Source of the DNA: an uncultured Acidimicrobiaceae bacterium
GTDB lineage: Bacteria; Actinomycetota; Acidimicrobiia; Spongiisociales; SHLN01
Reading direction: 5' to 3'
NCBI GenBank assembly: GCA_947259275.1
Contig: CAMYMH010000016.1
Location: 29,751 to 93,750 of the forward strand
Length of the DNA stretch: 64,000 nucleotides
This document shows, one piece after another, positions 8,756-17,670 of this stretch (its first letter is position 1; each line of letters starts with the position of its first letter). A model generated the notes under the pieces. That model made no database searches. It had not been told where the DNA came from and saw only the letters and a list, made by a program, of their open reading frames with translations. The position numbers were made by a program, and so were the translations under genes.

Positions 8756-9967
8756 ATGCGAATACTCATCACAACGAGTACCTTCCCGGTTGCCCTCACC
8801 GATGGAGGGCCCCGGTTCGTATTCGACCTCGCCAAAGCGCTTTCCTCCCAGGATGAGGTTGAGGTGCTGGCGCCGCACGCGGCCGGCGCCGCCACCTCCG
8901 AAAAATGGGAGGGCGTGTCGATTCGGCGGTTCCGGTACTTCTGGCCCAGCCGGCTGCAGCGGCTCGCCTACGGAGGGGGCATGCGGGAGAACCTGCGGGC
9001 CTCCTGGCTGGCGACCCTTCAGGTCCCTTTTCTTTTGATTGCCGAAACCTCAGCGATCCGGTGGCGGACCGGCAGGAACCGCGTCGAGGTCGTCAACAGC
9101 CACTGGATGGTCCCACAAGGCCTCACCTCGGCGTGGGCAAGAGGGCGCCGGCCGAGATTCCGCCATGTGCTTCACATCCATGCTGCCGACATCTATTTGC
9201 TGGCCCGAATTCCCTTCGGTGCCGTGGTGGCGCGTTTCGTGTTGCGCCGAGCCGACGCCGTGCTGGCCGACGGCAGTCACGTCCGGGATGCGCTCGACGA
9301 GCTGGTTGGGTACTCGACCGGGGCGGTCCTGGAGCCGATGGGCGCATGGGTGGATGCATTCGATACTCCCGCCGAACAGATCACGACCCGATTCGGGTCC
9401 GGGTACCTGGTCTTTGTCGGACGCCTGGTCGAGAAGAAGGGGGTCACCTATCTCATCGAGGCGATGGACGAAATACGTCGACGGTATCCCGGTCTCGGGC
9501 TCATCATCATTGGCTCGGGGCCGCTCCAATCCGGGCTGGAGGGCGAGGTGGGCCGTCGAGGCTTGGAAGATGTCGTCGAGTTCGCCGGCGCCAAACCACA
9601 CGACCAGGTCATTCGCTATCTGCAGGGAGCCCGACTGGCGGTCGTCCCGTCGGTAATCGACTCACGGGGAGAAACCGAAGGAATGCCGACCGTGGTGATT
9701 GAGATGATGGCGGCCGGACTGCCGGTGGTGGGGAGTGACGTCGACGGCATCCCCGACGTCATCGAACACGGACGAAACGGCTGGTTGGCGCGTCCAGCCG
9801 ATTCCGCCGACCTTGCCGAAACAATCGCCCTGGCTCTCGAAAGCAAGGATCCGAGCGTCCCCGCCTCGGCCAGAGAGACCGCGGTCGAGCACGATTGGGC
9901 CGAGATTGCCGTTCGGTACCTCTCCCATCTCCGGGCCTCGTCGAACGATACGGACCGGGGACCCTGA
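8756..9967 (+). CDS. GT4-family glycosyltransferase
   Basis: A 403-residue retaining glycosyltransferase with two Rossmann-like domains. The C-terminal donor site is clear: VFVGRLVEKKGVTYLIEAM, then the E-x7-E type motif in a region reading TEGMPTVVIEMMAAGLPVVG, followed by DGIPDVIEHGRNGWL. The N-terminal domain begins with MRILITTSTFPVALTDGGP, the usual acceptor-side loop. It probably adds a sugar from a nucleotide donor to a lipid-linked glycan on the inner membrane face. The stop and the next start share one base (TGATG), so expression is coupled. Confidence 0.9.
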   Translation: MRILITTSTFPVALTDGGPRFVFDLAKALSSQDEVEVLAPHAAGAATSEKWEGVSIRRFRYFWPSRLQRLAYGGGMRENLRASWLATLQVPFLLIAETSAIRWRTGRNRVEVVNSHWMVPQGLTSAWARGRRPRFRHVLHIHAADIYLLARIPFGAVVARFVLRRADAVLADGSHVRDALDELVGYSTGAVLEPMGAWVDAFDTPAEQITTRFGSGYLVFVGRLVEKKGVTYLIEAMDEIRRRYPGLGLIIIGSGPLQSGLEGEVGRRGLEDVVEFAGAKPHDQVIRYLQGARLAVVPSVIDSRGETEGMPTVVIEMMAAGLPVVGSDVDGIPDVIEHGRNGWLARPADSADLAETIALALESKDPSVPASARETAVEHDWAEIAVRYLSHLRASSNDTDRGP

Positions 9968-10683
9968 TGGGGTTCGCCGAGCGCCGCCAGCGGGTTGAGC
10001 ATCGCTTGAATGCCACCCGCTCCGGCCAATCGCTTTCGCTGGCACGGCGAAGATTATTCGACGCCATTGCCTCGGCCGTTGTCCGATTTGTCGGCGGCGA
10101 CTGCCTCGACTGCGGGGCCGGACTCTCCCCTTACAACGACATCCTCGAATCGGTGGCGGAGAAGGTGACCGTCGTGGATATCGAGGACCGCTCCGGGAGC
10201 GTCGACCACATCGCCGACATTCAGCATATGCCCGAGATCGCCGACCGGTCATTCGAAAGTGTCTTGTGCACCCAGGTACTTGAGCACGTGCCACAGCCCG
10301 GCCGGGCGATGGCTGAGCTGGCGAGAGCTCTCAAGCCGGGAGGGCATCTCATCGTGAGCGTCCCCCATCTGTCCGCGATTCACGAGGCGCCGAGCGACTA
10401 CTACCGATATACCGAATACGGGCTCCGGGAGCTGGCCGAAGCGTCGGGGCTTGACGTGGTCGAGATCCAGGCAACCGGAGGGCTCATCAGTTTCATCGCC
10501 CACGGCCTGAGTGTGGCGTTCATGACGACAGTCGGGTCTCTCCCCGGGCTGTTCCACCCCGTTAGATTGGTCAACTACGCTCTGCTCGTCCGGATCGCCG
10601 ACCCGTTCGATCGATGGTTCGGGATGTCCCGACGTTATCCATGCGACTACGTGCTCGTCGCTCACAAACGGGTGGCGGCGTGA
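9967..10683 (+). CDS. SAM-dependent methyltransferase, type 11
   Basis: A 238-residue class I methyltransferase. Motif I is degenerate (DCGAGLSPYND, near residue 50), motif II VVDIED follows, and the region VLCTQVLEHVPQPGRAMAELARALKPGGHLIVSVPH is typical of Methyltransf_11. A hydrophobic stretch lies near the C-terminus. It starts within the stop of the GT4 gene and its own stop overlaps the next gene, so it belongs to the glycan operon and probably methylates a sugar or the lipid acceptor. The start at ATG 9967 is set by the overlap and the family N-terminus. Confidence 0.85.
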   Translation: MGFAERRQRVEHRLNATRSGQSLSLARRRLFDAIASAVVRFVGGDCLDCGAGLSPYNDILESVAEKVTVVDIEDRSGSVDHIADIQHMPEIADRSFESVLCTQVLEHVPQPGRAMAELARALKPGGHLIVSVPHLSAIHEAPSDYYRYTEYGLRELAEASGLDVVEIQATGGLISFIAHGLSVAFMTTVGSLPGLFHPVRLVNYALLVRIADPFDRWFGMSRRYPCDYVLVAHKRVAA

Positions 10684-11810
10684 GGATCCTGCAAGTGGTC
10701 TCCTACTTCCCGCCCGATCGCGTCGGCGGAGTCGGCGAGGTTGCTGCCCACCTTCATGCGGGGCTTGTGGCTCAAGGGCACGACTCGAAGGTGCTCACCA
10801 CCGGGCACACCCGCTCCGACCAACGGGTGACCCGCGTCGGCCGATCGCCGGCGACGTTCGGCCTCAGCTCATTGCGCCGCTGGAAGCTGGCAGCCGATTT
10901 CGACGTCATCCATGCCCATCACGGAGAAGCGCTGCCGTTCCTTGCCATCGCCCGGCTTCGTCGCTCCCGCCCCCGGATTCTCGTGACGATGCATGTCGAC
11001 AATCGTAAGTTGGGTGACTCCTATCGCCCGGTCGTAGTGGACGGCGAGCGGATCGGTGGTGGCTGGGGCGCTTGGGTTCAACGCCGCGTGAAATCGCGTC
11101 TCAAGGCACTGCTCGACAGTGTGGCGATGTCGCTGGCCGACGAGGTCACGTTCATTTCGAGAAGTACCGCCGTTGATGTCCTCGGCGGCCGAGGTCGAGA
11201 CGCGATCGTCATCTACAACGGACTCCCGGAGCGCAATGCCACCTCGGACCAGGCCGACGTCGAGCCGGTTGAGCTCTTGTACGTGGGCACGGCCGGGATT
11301 CGCAAACGCACCGATCTCCTTCCGGCTGTTCTCACCGCCGTCCGTCGCCGACACCGGACGGCCCGGTTGCGAATCGTCGGGTTCGATCTCGAGGACCAAC
11401 CACACCTAGCCGGCAAGCTAGCCGAAGCCGGTTTCCGCGACCGCGTCATTTGTGAGGGCGCGATGACGTCCGATCGAGTGGAGCCCTTCTATCGGGCTGC
11501 GAGCGTGCTCGTGGTCCCCTCCGCGTACGAAGGCCTTCCGATGGTCATCATGGAGGCCTTTCGGGCCGGCCTGCCAGTGGTAGCCACCGATGTCGGCGGC
11601 GCCTCGGAGATCATCGAAGAGGGCGTTAACGGATTCCTGGTTCACCTCGACGACCCGGATGCGATGGGGAAGCGGTGCGCCGAGATAGTTGCCGACCCTG
11701 ACTCTGTCGGGATGGGGTTGGCGGCCCGGCGCACTGCGGATGGTTTCACGACCGCTCGTCAGCTCGACGCATACGTCTTCGTCTATCGAGAACTGGTGCC
11801 GCTCCGATGA
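10680..11810 (+). CDS. GT4-family glycosyltransferase
   Basis: A 376-residue GT4 protein. It starts with GTG overlapping the methyltransferase stop by four bases (GTGA). The N-terminus reads RILQVVSYFPPDRVGGVGEV, the donor side contains ELLYVGTAGIRKRTDLLP, and the catalytic Glu region is SAYEGLPMVIMEAFRAGLPVVAT with DVGGASEIIEEGVNGFLV after it. It is the second of three GT4 enzymes of the operon. Donor and linkage cannot be read from the sequence. Confidence 0.88.
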   Translation: MRILQVVSYFPPDRVGGVGEVAAHLHAGLVAQGHDSKVLTTGHTRSDQRVTRVGRSPATFGLSSLRRWKLAADFDVIHAHHGEALPFLAIARLRRSRPRILVTMHVDNRKLGDSYRPVVVDGERIGGGWGAWVQRRVKSRLKALLDSVAMSLADEVTFISRSTAVDVLGGRGRDAIVIYNGLPERNATSDQADVEPVELLYVGTAGIRKRTDLLPAVLTAVRRRHRTARLRIVGFDLEDQPHLAGKLAEAGFRDRVICEGAMTSDRVEPFYRAASVLVVPSAYEGLPMVIMEAFRAGLPVVATDVGGASEIIEEGVNGFLVHLDDPDAMGKRCAEIVADPDSVGMGLAARRTADGFTTARQLDAYVFVYRELVPLR

Positions 11811-12679
11811 TCCCGATTCGAGAACACCTCGCCGACTCACGTGCCTTCCGGTCGATGATGCATGTGCTCTTTCGCCGACGCGGCTCGAGAGCGGTTGCCC
11901 ATTTCCTGCGAGGACACCTGGTTCAGGACCGCACGATCCTCATCGACGACTTCGATGGGGACATTCGCATCTTCTGCCATTTGAACGAGCACATGGGGAG
12001 CCAGCTTTTCTGGCATGGGTCCTATTCGAGCGGTCAGCTGTCCGTTCTCGATGGAATCCTCCGGGATGGCATGACGTTCGTCGACGTCGGTGCGAACCAG
12101 GGCGAGTTTTCGCTCTTCGCTGCCAAGCGCCTTCCTCATGGCCGGGTGATCGCATTCGAGCCGATGACTGAGATGTTCGAGCGTCTCAATCGGAACGTGG
12201 AGGTGAATGGCTTCCAGACGGTTCAGACCGTCAAACAGGGCCTGTGGTCCGAGCCGAGCCGGCACGAGTTGTACTGGAGCGACGAGCGGTTCTCCGATGG
12301 CAGTTTCCATGAGGGGCTCGGGACGGTCTTCCCCTCGGCCGCACGATCCACACCGGTTGAGGAGATCGAGTGTACGAGCCTGGATGAGTTCGTCGAGGCC
12401 AATCAGATTCGGGCAATTGACGTCGTGAAGATCGATGTGGAGGGCTCCGAGTTGCACGTGCTTTCGGGTGCAAGCGAAGCCCTTGCCAGATTTCGGCCAG
12501 TGCTCATCATGGAGGCAGATCGCACGGCGGCTGCCGATGCCGGCATCGGATTGGATCCGCTGCTCGATTTCGTGGAATCTCGATACTCCGTCGAGGTCAT
12601 CTCTCGGAACGGGGGAACCCAGCCGATGGCGCGAACCGAGCTCGGTTCACACCAGAACCTCCTGTGTCGGCCGAAATGA
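11807..12679 (+). CDS. FkbM-family methyltransferase
   Basis: A 290-residue protein of the FkbM type, SAM-dependent O-methyltransferases often found in polysaccharide and O-antigen clusters. The SAM motif is FVDVGANQGEFSLFAAKRL (about residues 88-106), followed by VIAFEPMTEMFERL and the FkbM hallmark VVKIDVEGSELHVLSGA near residue 215. Start and stop both overlap neighbours by four bases (ATGA). In this operon it most likely methylates a hydroxyl of the glycan. Confidence 0.9.
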   Translation: MIPIREHLADSRAFRSMMHVLFRRRGSRAVAHFLRGHLVQDRTILIDDFDGDIRIFCHLNEHMGSQLFWHGSYSSGQLSVLDGILRDGMTFVDVGANQGEFSLFAAKRLPHGRVIAFEPMTEMFERLNRNVEVNGFQTVQTVKQGLWSEPSRHELYWSDERFSDGSFHEGLGTVFPSAARSTPVEEIECTSLDEFVEANQIRAIDVVKIDVEGSELHVLSGASEALARFRPVLIMEADRTAAADAGIGLDPLLDFVESRYSVEVISRNGGTQPMARTELGSHQNLLCRPK

Positions 12680-13824
12680 GGCTGGTCTTGCTCGTCCCGT
12701 CCCTCACCGGCGGGGGAGCCGAGCGTGTAGCTGGGTCCCTCGGTGAGGGCTTCCTCGCCGCCGGTCACGAGGTCACCCTCATCACGACCACGTCGCGGCC
12801 CGATTTCTACGACCTCGCTCCGGGAATCACCCGTGTTCGGCTCGACCTGACAGGAGCACGAGCGGGGCACGGCCTTGGATGGAGAAACGTCGCTCGGACG
12901 GCATTTCGTCTGCCGGGGTCACTCAGGCGGCTGCGGTCGGTGGTGGACGAGGATGATCCCGACGTAGTGATCGCATTCATGGAGCACTTGAACGTCCTGG
13001 CCCTTGCCATCTTCGGCCGGAAGAGGCCGGTCGTAGTGACCGAGCACACGGACCCCCGTCGCCGGCGCCTCGGCGGGATCTGGCGGGTCCTCCGCCGGTT
13101 GCTCTATCCACGAGCGGCCTGCCTCGTGAGCGTCAGCGACGGTGTCGATGAGGCGTTCTCTTGGGTGGCGCCGGAACTGCGACGGGTCATCTACAACCCG
13201 CTGCCGGCCGAAATCCCCGTGGACCGGGCTGGAGCCGGCTCGCCGGTGGCAGGCGATCCGTTCCTATGCGCCATGGGCAGGCTCGACCGCGAGAAGGGGT
13301 TCGACTTGCTATTGGAAGCATTCGATCTGATAGCGGCCACCCATTCCGAATGGAAGCTGGTGATCATCGGTGAGGGCGGCGAGCGTCCGGCGTTGGAGCG
13401 ACAAGTACGGGACTTGGGCCTGAGCGGCCGGGTCACGCTGACCGGATCCCTCGCCGACCCGTTCGACATACTCGTCCGCAGCGCATTCTTTGTGCTGTCG
13501 TCGCGTCGGGAGGGTTTCGGAAATGCCCTTGTCGAGGCACTTGCCTGTGGGGTGCCGGTCGTTAGCTTTGACTGCCGATCCGGACCGTCCGAGATCGTTG
13601 AGCACGGACACAACGGTTGGTTGGTCGAGGCTGAGAACACACGCGCGCTCGCCAAGGCCATCGACCAGATGATCGCCGATGAGGAATCGAGATCGGCCAT
13701 GGCCGCAGCTTCCCGAGCGTCTGTACAACACCTCCAACTCGAATCGGTGGTTGCCCGTTGGGAACAAGAGGTGTTCTCACACATTACCGGCGGCACTCAT
13801 TCCCGCGATGACGGAGCAAGCTGA
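12676..13824 (+). CDS. GT4-family glycosyltransferase
   Basis: A 382-residue GT4 enzyme with the N-terminal LLVPSLTGGGAERVAGSL (the GGAE loop typical of GalNAc/N-acetylgalactosamine and related transferases), donor side LCAMGRLDREKGFDLLLEAF, and the catalytic Glu region SSRREGFGNALVEALACGVPVVSFD followed by GPSEIVEHGHNGWLV. The start ATG overlaps the FkbM stop (ATGA). An N-acetylhexosamine donor is a reasonable guess from the N-terminal loop but is not proven. Confidence 0.9.
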   Translation: MRLVLLVPSLTGGGAERVAGSLGEGFLAAGHEVTLITTTSRPDFYDLAPGITRVRLDLTGARAGHGLGWRNVARTAFRLPGSLRRLRSVVDEDDPDVVIAFMEHLNVLALAIFGRKRPVVVTEHTDPRRRRLGGIWRVLRRLLYPRAACLVSVSDGVDEAFSWVAPELRRVIYNPLPAEIPVDRAGAGSPVAGDPFLCAMGRLDREKGFDLLLEAFDLIAATHSEWKLVIIGEGGERPALERQVRDLGLSGRVTLTGSLADPFDILVRSAFFVLSSRREGFGNALVEALACGVPVVSFDCRSGPSEIVEHGHNGWLVEAENTRALAKAIDQMIADEESRSAMAAASRASVQHLQLESVVARWEQEVFSHITGGTHSRDDGAS

Positions 13825-15317
13825 TGATTGACCGTTCGGCCGGCGACGATACCATAGACCGGGCCGTCCGCAGCTTGTCGAAGATGACGCTCGGGAGAGT
13901 TGCGGTGCAGGCAATCCTGGTCGTGTCCGCCCTGGTTGTCCCCAGTGTTCTGGAACTGGAGGCGTTCGGGCGATACGCGGCGATCATGTCGCTCGTGGCG
14001 ATCTTGGAAGTTGTTTCGTCGGGGGGTCTTCATCTGGCTGAGATCCGTTTCCTGGCCCCCGCCTGGAGACGGCCTGATCGTGACCCGGCGGTGACGCTCG
14101 GGTCGTCCATCTGGACGGCCCGGCTCGGGTTTTCAGTCGGGGTAGGTCTGATCGGGCTTGGCTGGATGTCGTTTTCGTCGACCCTCGGGCCCGTCTCGGT
14201 GCTCGTTGTAGCAGCTGCTCTCGTGATCACGATCCGTTCGGCGCTTGAGGCGACCCGTCAGCTCTTTCTATCGCTTGGCCTGGTTGGGAGGCTGGTGTTG
14301 TTCGAGGTCGCGCGTGCGGCGGGGACCCTGGTCGTGGTCGTGACGACTTACTCGGTCTTCGGTCTCACGGCGGTCTTTGTTTGGCTGGCCATTGTGCTCG
14401 GCTTCCTGCTGGTCGCGGCGATTGTGACATTGCGGGCTGTGGCGCCCTTCTCGATTCGTCGTTTCCGGTGGTCGGCGTTGAAACCCACCATTGGGTTCGG
14501 GGCCCTGACGCTGGTGGGGGTTGTCGCCTGGATCATCCAGGCACATTTCGCCGTGTACGCCGTCGCAAACTGGGTCTCCCTCGAGCAGGCTGCGGTCGTT
14601 GGTCTGACGGTGCAGGTATACGTGATGGCTCAGAGCCTGATCATCTCCCCATGGGCGTCTCTGACTCCGATCATGGCCGAGCTGGACGCGTCCGGACAGG
14701 TGAATCGACTTCGTGAATGGGGCAGCGTGATGATGCGTTGGGGGACCGGCATTGGCGTGAGTGCGGCTTTGGTTTGGGCTTTGCTCGGTGACGAGGTGCT
14801 CAGGCTGCTCCCTGCCGCGTTCGCGCCCGTCCACGAGAGCGGGACGATCATGATGGCGGCAGTCGTGGTCCTGAGCGGAGCTGTTTCCCTCAACAATCTC
14901 TTGTACGTGAGCGGGTTCGCAGGAGTTGGATCCGCTAACGCGGTGCTGTTCGCAGTCGCCACAATGGTCGGCATCGCCCTGGTGCTGGCCAACGAAGGAG
15001 CGTCGATTGCTTCCGACCTTGCCTGGGTATACGTCGGCTCTGCGGGACTCTTCTTCCTCGGAGCCTATTTCGGTCTCGTGGTCCGCACCGGTATGTGGCT
15101 CCCGCTGCGTCGAACAATACTGTTGGGCCTTCCGGTGGCGGCGGCGTGGCCGGCCGTGGCCTGGGACGCCCCGCTGGTGGCGGAATTGGTCGTCATCGTT
15201 GTGGGTGTCGCGGCCTATTGGCTGGGTACGACCCGCCTCGGGTTGATCCCGGTGGCCGAGTTTCGACGGCTCCGACGAGCCGCAAGACCCGACCTCACGT
15301 CACCGTCGGGTTTGTGA
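13824..15317 (+). CDS. Oligosaccharide flippase / polysaccharide biosynthesis membrane protein
   Basis: A 497-residue protein with about twelve to fourteen hydrophobic helices and little else, in the style of Wzx/MurJ-like MOP-superfamily flippases. It is the last gene of the operon and starts within the stop of the GT4 gene (TGATG). Its job would be to move the finished lipid-linked glycan across the membrane. I see no strong family motif, so the call leans on topology and context. Its last 23 bases overlap the 3' end of the convergent gene 15295-16491. Confidence 0.75.
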   Translation: MIDRSAGDDTIDRAVRSLSKMTLGRVAVQAILVVSALVVPSVLELEAFGRYAAIMSLVAILEVVSSGGLHLAEIRFLAPAWRRPDRDPAVTLGSSIWTARLGFSVGVGLIGLGWMSFSSTLGPVSVLVVAAALVITIRSALEATRQLFLSLGLVGRLVLFEVARAAGTLVVVVTTYSVFGLTAVFVWLAIVLGFLLVAAIVTLRAVAPFSIRRFRWSALKPTIGFGALTLVGVVAWIIQAHFAVYAVANWVSLEQAAVVGLTVQVYVMAQSLIISPWASLTPIMAELDASGQVNRLREWGSVMMRWGTGIGVSAALVWALLGDEVLRLLPAAFAPVHESGTIMMAAVVVLSGAVSLNNLLYVSGFAGVGSANAVLFAVATMVGIALVLANEGASIASDLAWVYVGSAGLFFLGAYFGLVVRTGMWLPLRRTILLGLPVAAAWPAVAWDAPLVAELVVIVVGVAAYWLGTTRLGLIPVAEFRRLRRAARPDLTSPSGL

Positions 15318-16491
15318 ATTCGATCCAAATGGCCACGAACTGGACGACGACCGAGATCACTACCGAGTAGGCGAACGCCCGCCGCCACCCGGACGATGCC
15401 CGGTCGAACCATGCCCGCCATGAGAGGTAGAGCAGTGGCGCGAGGACGGTCAGCATTTCGAGCGGGTAGCGGTAGTTGAATTCGGCCCCGCCCCAGAATC
15501 GATTGAGGCGCAGATGGATGAGCATGTAGACGATCCCTCCGAGAGCGCTTGCCTTCACCCACATTGGCGCCCTCCTCCAACCCGCTCGCAGCCCGGGCAC
15601 GGTGAACAACAGGAAGGGTGAGAACACGAACACGCTGTAGCGGGGGTGGAGGAACATGCCGAAGATGTCGCCGAGGTAGCCGAGCACGCTCTGATTCCGG
15701 GCTCGCTCGACGAACGTCTCGCCATAACTGGCCGGGACCGGCGACCATGTATTGAGCACCAGCCGGTTGTACGTCATGAGCACCGCCAACCCGGCGACGG
15801 CCCCAAGCCCGCCCAGGATGACGGGCCGCCAGGATCGGGTCAGCCAGCCGTACACCACGCCGGTCACCGCCGCGATGACGGCCGTGATCGGCCGGATCAG
15901 CAAGGCTGCACCATGGGCCACACCCGCCGCCAAGAACCGATTGCCGGCCAGGGCGAGCAGCCCGAGGGCCAGGAAGAGTTGGGCGGGCCCGTGAGACCAT
16001 AGCTCGTTGGCCGATACCGACCAGGTTGAGGTCCCGAGCCCGAACACGACGGCGGCGGCGACGGCTGGGCCGGGGGCGGCAACCCGCCGCAACGCCAGAT
16101 GAAGGATGCCGACCGCGCCCGCACTCAGAGCGGCGGCGGTGGCGGTGGCGGGGAGCATGCTGGGGACCGACCCGGCAAATGACTGGCGCCCGAACAACCA
16201 GTAGAGCGGCGTTGCCACCCAGGACACGCCCGGGGGCCGATTGCTGAGGAACCGGCCATCGACGTCAATCACCCACGGAAGGTCGGCGAATTGCGAGAGG
16301 TCGAGGTCACCGAACTGGGTGAGCCGCCACGCCGGCAGCGCCGCCGCCACCGCATCCACGCCTTGCTCGAGGTTGGCCCGGTCCATGGTCAGGAGGTACA
16401 CGGCCAGCAGCGGGACGAACACGACCAGAAAGGTCTTCCAGGCCGGGGTCTTCGCCAGACGTTGGTCGGCTCGGGTTAGCAGGGCTTCCAT
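15295..16491 (-). CDS. Polytopic membrane protein, probable GT-C glycosyltransferase (paralogue A1)
   Basis: A 398-residue membrane protein with about ten helices. The first extracytoplasmic loop has acidic residues after helix 1 (LTMDRANLEQGVDAVAAALP), then QFGDLDLSQF and SNRPPGVSW; such loops are the active-site side of GT-C enzymes that use polyprenyl-phosphate sugars. ATG 16491 is preferred over TTG 16497, since it gives the same 398 residues as the close paralogue at 17651-18847; the two share most residues across the full length. Its stop lies inside the flippase gene on the other strand. A role with the neighbouring glycan operon is likely but inferred. Confidence 0.75.
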   Translation of the reverse strand: MEALLTRADQRLAKTPAWKTFLVVFVPLLAVYLLTMDRANLEQGVDAVAAALPAWRLTQFGDLDLSQFADLPWVIDVDGRFLSNRPPGVSWVATPLYWLFGRQSFAGSVPSMLPATATAAALSAGAVGILHLALRRVAAPGPAVAAAVVFGLGTSTWSVSANELWSHGPAQLFLALGLLALAGNRFLAAGVAHGAALLIRPITAVIAAVTGVVYGWLTRSWRPVILGGLGAVAGLAVLMTYNRLVLNTWSPVPASYGETFVERARNQSVLGYLGDIFGMFLHPRYSVFVFSPFLLFTVPGLRAGWRRAPMWVKASALGGIVYMLIHLRLNRFWGGAEFNYRYPLEMLTVLAPLLYLSWRAWFDRASSGWRRAFAYSVVISVVVQFVAIWIEFTNPTVT

Positions 16492-16614
16492 CGACAACTC
16501 ATCGGCCGGTGTGACCTCCCGGTGTAGCGGCGCAAAGCAACAATCGTATGGCGAGTGGGCCTACCGTAGAGGCCCGGTGGCTTCACGACCTTGTTTTCCG
16601 AGTTAGCGGCGCAC

Positions 16615-17670
16615 ATGACTCTTTCGCTTCGTATTGCCCTGGCGGCCATGGCCAGCGCTTCGCTGATCGTCGTGGCGCAGATGGTGGCGCTCGACACCGA
16701 TGCCTCGCTCTATCTCAGTTTTGGCGAGGAAAGCCTTGAGACCCTCGAGTATGGCCGGGCCAGGCTCGGCGATGTCTACGTGAAGCCCAATCTCGGACAC
16801 GATGGCCGGCTGTTCTATATCGCGGCTCATGACCCGCTGCTCCTGGACGCCGACCAGTTCCACGAGCTGGTTGAACGCCCGGTCTATCGGGCGCAGCGGG
16901 TCTTGCTTCCGGCGGTGGCGGCACCGGCGCTGCTCCTCGGTGATTGGCCGCTGGTGTGGTGGATGCTGATCATCAACCTCGTGTCCATCGGCGCCGGCAC
17001 GTTTGTGACCGCCCGGATCGCCGAGCATCTCGGACTGTCGCCCTGGCTGGGTCTGGCGTTCGCAGCCAATCCCGGTATCTGGGCGGAGCTGAACGCCGGG
17101 GGGTCGGGGGCGCTGGCATGGGCCCTGGCGTCGGCCGCCATCCTGGCGCTGCTGCGGGGCCGGCCGACCTGGTCGGTCGCCTTCCTCACTGCCGCGGCGC
17201 TGAGCCGGGAAGCGATGCTGCTGGTTGCGATCGGGCTGGCTGCTGCCACCTGGCGGTCGGATCGGCGCCGGGCCGCCTGGCTGGCGGCGCTGCCGATCGG
17301 CGTGGCGCTCGCCTGGGGCCTCTATGTGCGGGTTCGGCTCGGCGAGCCGGTGTGGGCGACCGAGTCCCGTGAGCTGGCGGCCCCGTTCGTGGGTCTGCTG
17401 GACGCGGCCCGCGAGTGGATCGACCAGTCGGATCCGGTGCGGGCGGCGGTGGCCGGTCTCTACCTGGTGCTGGGGGTCCGGGTTCTCCAGCTGGCCCGTT
17501 CCACCCGGCACCTCATCGGATGGGCGGTGGCAGGGTTCGCACTCATAATCCCGTTCTTGAGCGGGGTCGTCTGGTTCGACATCTGGGACATCACCCGGGC
17601 CCTCCTCCCGCTGGTGACCGGCCTGGTGCTGCTGGCAGGCCTCGACCCGGCTAGACCAGATAGCCGTTAG
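16615..17670 (+). CDS. Polytopic membrane protein, probable GT-C type (paralogue B1)
   Basis: A 351-residue protein with eight to ten helices. After helix 1 it has a loop with the pattern LGHDGRLFYIAAHDPLLL, also present as GHDGQQYYGIARDPF in the gene at 21761-22825, so these two form a second paralogue pair. The acidic GHDG motif may be the catalytic loop of a GT-C enzyme. ATG 16615 was chosen over TTG 16591 because hydrophobic sequence begins right after it. The last 20 bases overlap the convergent gene 17651-18847. Confidence 0.7.
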   Translation: MTLSLRIALAAMASASLIVVAQMVALDTDASLYLSFGEESLETLEYGRARLGDVYVKPNLGHDGRLFYIAAHDPLLLDADQFHELVERPVYRAQRVLLPAVAAPALLLGDWPLVWWMLIINLVSIGAGTFVTARIAEHLGLSPWLGLAFAANPGIWAELNAGGSGALAWALASAAILALLRGRPTWSVAFLTAAALSREAMLLVAIGLAAATWRSDRRRAAWLAALPIGVALAWGLYVRVRLGEPVWATESRELAAPFVGLLDAAREWIDQSDPVRAAVAGLYLVLGVRVLQLARSTRHLIGWAVAGFALIIPFLSGVVWFDIWDITRALLPLVTGLVLLAGLDPARPDSR

